Below are positions 63,243 to 64,000 of a stretch of 64,000 nucleotides of DNA, one piece after another. The stretch comes from Rhizobium bangladeshense (GTDB lineage Bacteria > Pseudomonadota > Alphaproteobacteria > Rhizobiales > Rhizobiaceae): contig NZ_LYPL01000005.1 of assembly GCF_001662075.1 (NCBI RefSeq), positions 62,001 through 126,000 on the forward strand, read 5' to 3'. Position 1 is the stretch's first letter. Each line of letters begins with the position of its first letter. A program made the position numbers and the translations under genes. The notes beneath the pieces are model-generated. The model worked only from the letters and a program-made list of their open reading frames with translations, had not been told where the DNA came from and made no database searches.

Positions 63243-63731
63243 TCATGCGTCCTCGGGACGATCCTTCGGGTCGAACTGGATGATGGTGATCCATTTTGCC
63301 GTCAGGGCCGGCTTCTTCTCGTTTTCGATCTCAATCGTGACATCGTATGTGGTCATCAACATGCCGCCGCCTCGGAAGCGGGCGTCGGAGAGCAGGAAGC
63401 GGCCGCGCACGCGGGCGCCGCTTTTGACCGGCGTCATGAAGCGGACGCGGTCGAAGCCGTAATTGATGCCCATGGTCTGCTCGCGCACTTTCGGCAGGCA
63501 GTTGTAATTCATCGCCGAGAGCAGAGACAGTGTCAGGAAGCCATGGGCGATGGTGCCGCCGAAGGGGCTTTCGGCGGCGGCGCGCTCGGGATCGACGTGA
63601 ATGAACTGGTGGTCACCCGTTGCCCCCGCAAAAGCATCGATCATCGTCTGGTCGACGGTAATCCAATCCGAAAGGCCCGTTTCCATGCCGATCAATCCCC
63701 GCACGTCGGAGAGTGAAATTTCCGTGCCCAT
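63243..63731 (-). CDS. MaoC-like (R)-specific enoyl-CoA hydratase
   Basis: A 162-residue hot-dog-fold hydratase. The catalytic motif is FAGATGDHQFIHVDPERAAA (Asp and His of the hydratase-2 signature, about 34-53), followed by SPFGGTIAHGFLTLSLLSAM. The family hydrates enoyl-CoA and can feed (R)-3-hydroxyacyl-CoA to polyhydroxybutyrate synthesis. ATG 63731 has GAGGG just upstream; an earlier in-frame ATG adds 16 residues. It follows a probable glgX on the same strand (92-base gap) and converges on the VOC remnant. Confidence 0.87.
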   Translation of the reverse strand: MGTEISLSDVRGLIGMETGLSDWITVDQTMIDAFAGATGDHQFIHVDPERAAAESPFGGTIAHGFLTLSLLSAMNYNCLPKVREQTMGINYGFDRVRFMTPVKSGARVRGRFLLSDARFRGGGMLMTTYDVTIEIENEKKPALTAKWITIIQFDPKDRPEDA

Positions 63732-63823
63732 GCATTCCCTCGTCAGATAAGCCCGCCGGGCCAAAGCCTTATCGCGCATTTATGACGATTGCGACAAGGA
63801 TTTGCGCCAATGCGAGGCGCCGG

Positions 63824-64000
63824 TCATTTTTCTATGAAAAAGCCGACGGAGCGTGGCTCGACGGTGACTCGGGCGGCGGCCTTCTTCACACCCGCCGGCG
63901 TCAATTGGCGCCAGCAAGCTTCGCCTTGCGACGGAAGCGTAAAGAGCTCGCGGCTTTCGGAGCGATTGAAGAGCACGGCAAGCCGGGTGCGTTTGCCTCC
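63824..64000 (-). CDS. C-terminal end of a probable glycogen debranching enzyme (GlgX type), partial
   Basis: The minus strand is open from the window edge to TGA at 63824-63826, giving 58 residues: RLAVLFNRSESRELFTLP, WRQLTPAG, then VTVEPRSVGFFIEK. A short beta-domain with 'leucine-Asn-Arg' like core and a final PRSVGFF-like strand is typical of the C-terminal domain of GlgX/isoamylase proteins. The catalytic barrel would lie outside the window, so the call is only moderate. Confidence 0.55.
   Translation of the reverse strand, partial: GGKRTRLAVLFNRSESRELFTLPSQGEACWRQLTPAGVKKAAARVTVEPRSVGFFIEK

Overview
The window reads as a chromosomal segment of a fast-growing Rhizobiaceae bacterium, most likely of the Rhizobium leguminosarum/etli group. 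Reasons: high GC; RIME-like palindromic intergenic repeats; a split three-gene proton-translocating transhydrogenase; a soxBDAG sarcosine oxidase operon; a long leader before an alphaproteobacterial ornithine decarboxylase; an HWE-type histidine kinase; and a GGAAC-N16-CGTT general-stress promoter. I saw no tRNA, rRNA, IS element, prophage or CRISPR array. All calls come from reading the sequence and from family knowledge; no database was searched.

Layout. 1-267 is the end of a drug-efflux transporter. 474-4472 is a xylose operon (LacI-type regulator, xylB, xylA). 4535-12154 is a second sugar system: a divergent LacI regulator, two mirror-image operators, an ABC importer (ATPase, permease, binding protein), a TIM-barrel isomerase/epimerase and a Gfo/Idh/MocA dehydrogenase. 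DoxX, a GH1 beta-glucosidase with its own perfect palindrome, a CHASE4-GGDEF-EAL protein, tRNA hydroxylase TrhO, a frameshifted VOC gene, a CHAD/CYTH pair, KDPG aldolase, a DUF533 protein, an acetyltransferase and a NicO/DUF1007 metal-transport pair follow up to 23958. 24087-27328 holds a LysR regulator divergent from ornithine decarboxylase, whose roughly 400-base leader is a probable speF-type regulatory RNA, and an acetyltransferase.

From 27552: a serine hydrolase, a membrane GGDEF protein, cysE, a WD40 protein translationally linked to a His-rich COG0523 (CobW) GTPase behind a Zur-like box, a creatininase-family hydrolase, MarR, LacI plus a 2-hydroxyacid dehydrogenase, a PuuD-like amidotransferase, and a TRAP transporter whose binding-protein gene converges on its two membrane genes. 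41233-44433 pairs an EAL protein (degenerate GGDEF) with a FeeM-like N-acyl amino acid synthase. Then come a cytochrome oxidase subunit IV, pntAA-pntAB-pntB, a DUF992 protein with an EcfG-type promoter, an orphan HWE kinase, a TPR lipoprotein and rpsU.

The last part holds two divergent membrane adenylate/guanylate cyclases, one with a periplasmic CxxCH (c-heme) sensor domain and one with CHASE2, a secreted FecR-domain protein with a His-rich tail, soxBDAG, a decayed VOC remnant, a MaoC hydratase and the end of a probable glgX.

Themes: sugar uptake under LacI control, many second-messenger enzymes (three c-di-GMP proteins, two nucleotide cyclases), and metal-linked proteins with His-rich tracts. 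The most interesting candidates for undescribed biology are the FeeM-like synthase beside the EAL protein, the heme-c cyclase paired with a CHASE2 cyclase, the CobW/WD40 unit, and the ornithine decarboxylase leader with a stop-start coupled small ORF.
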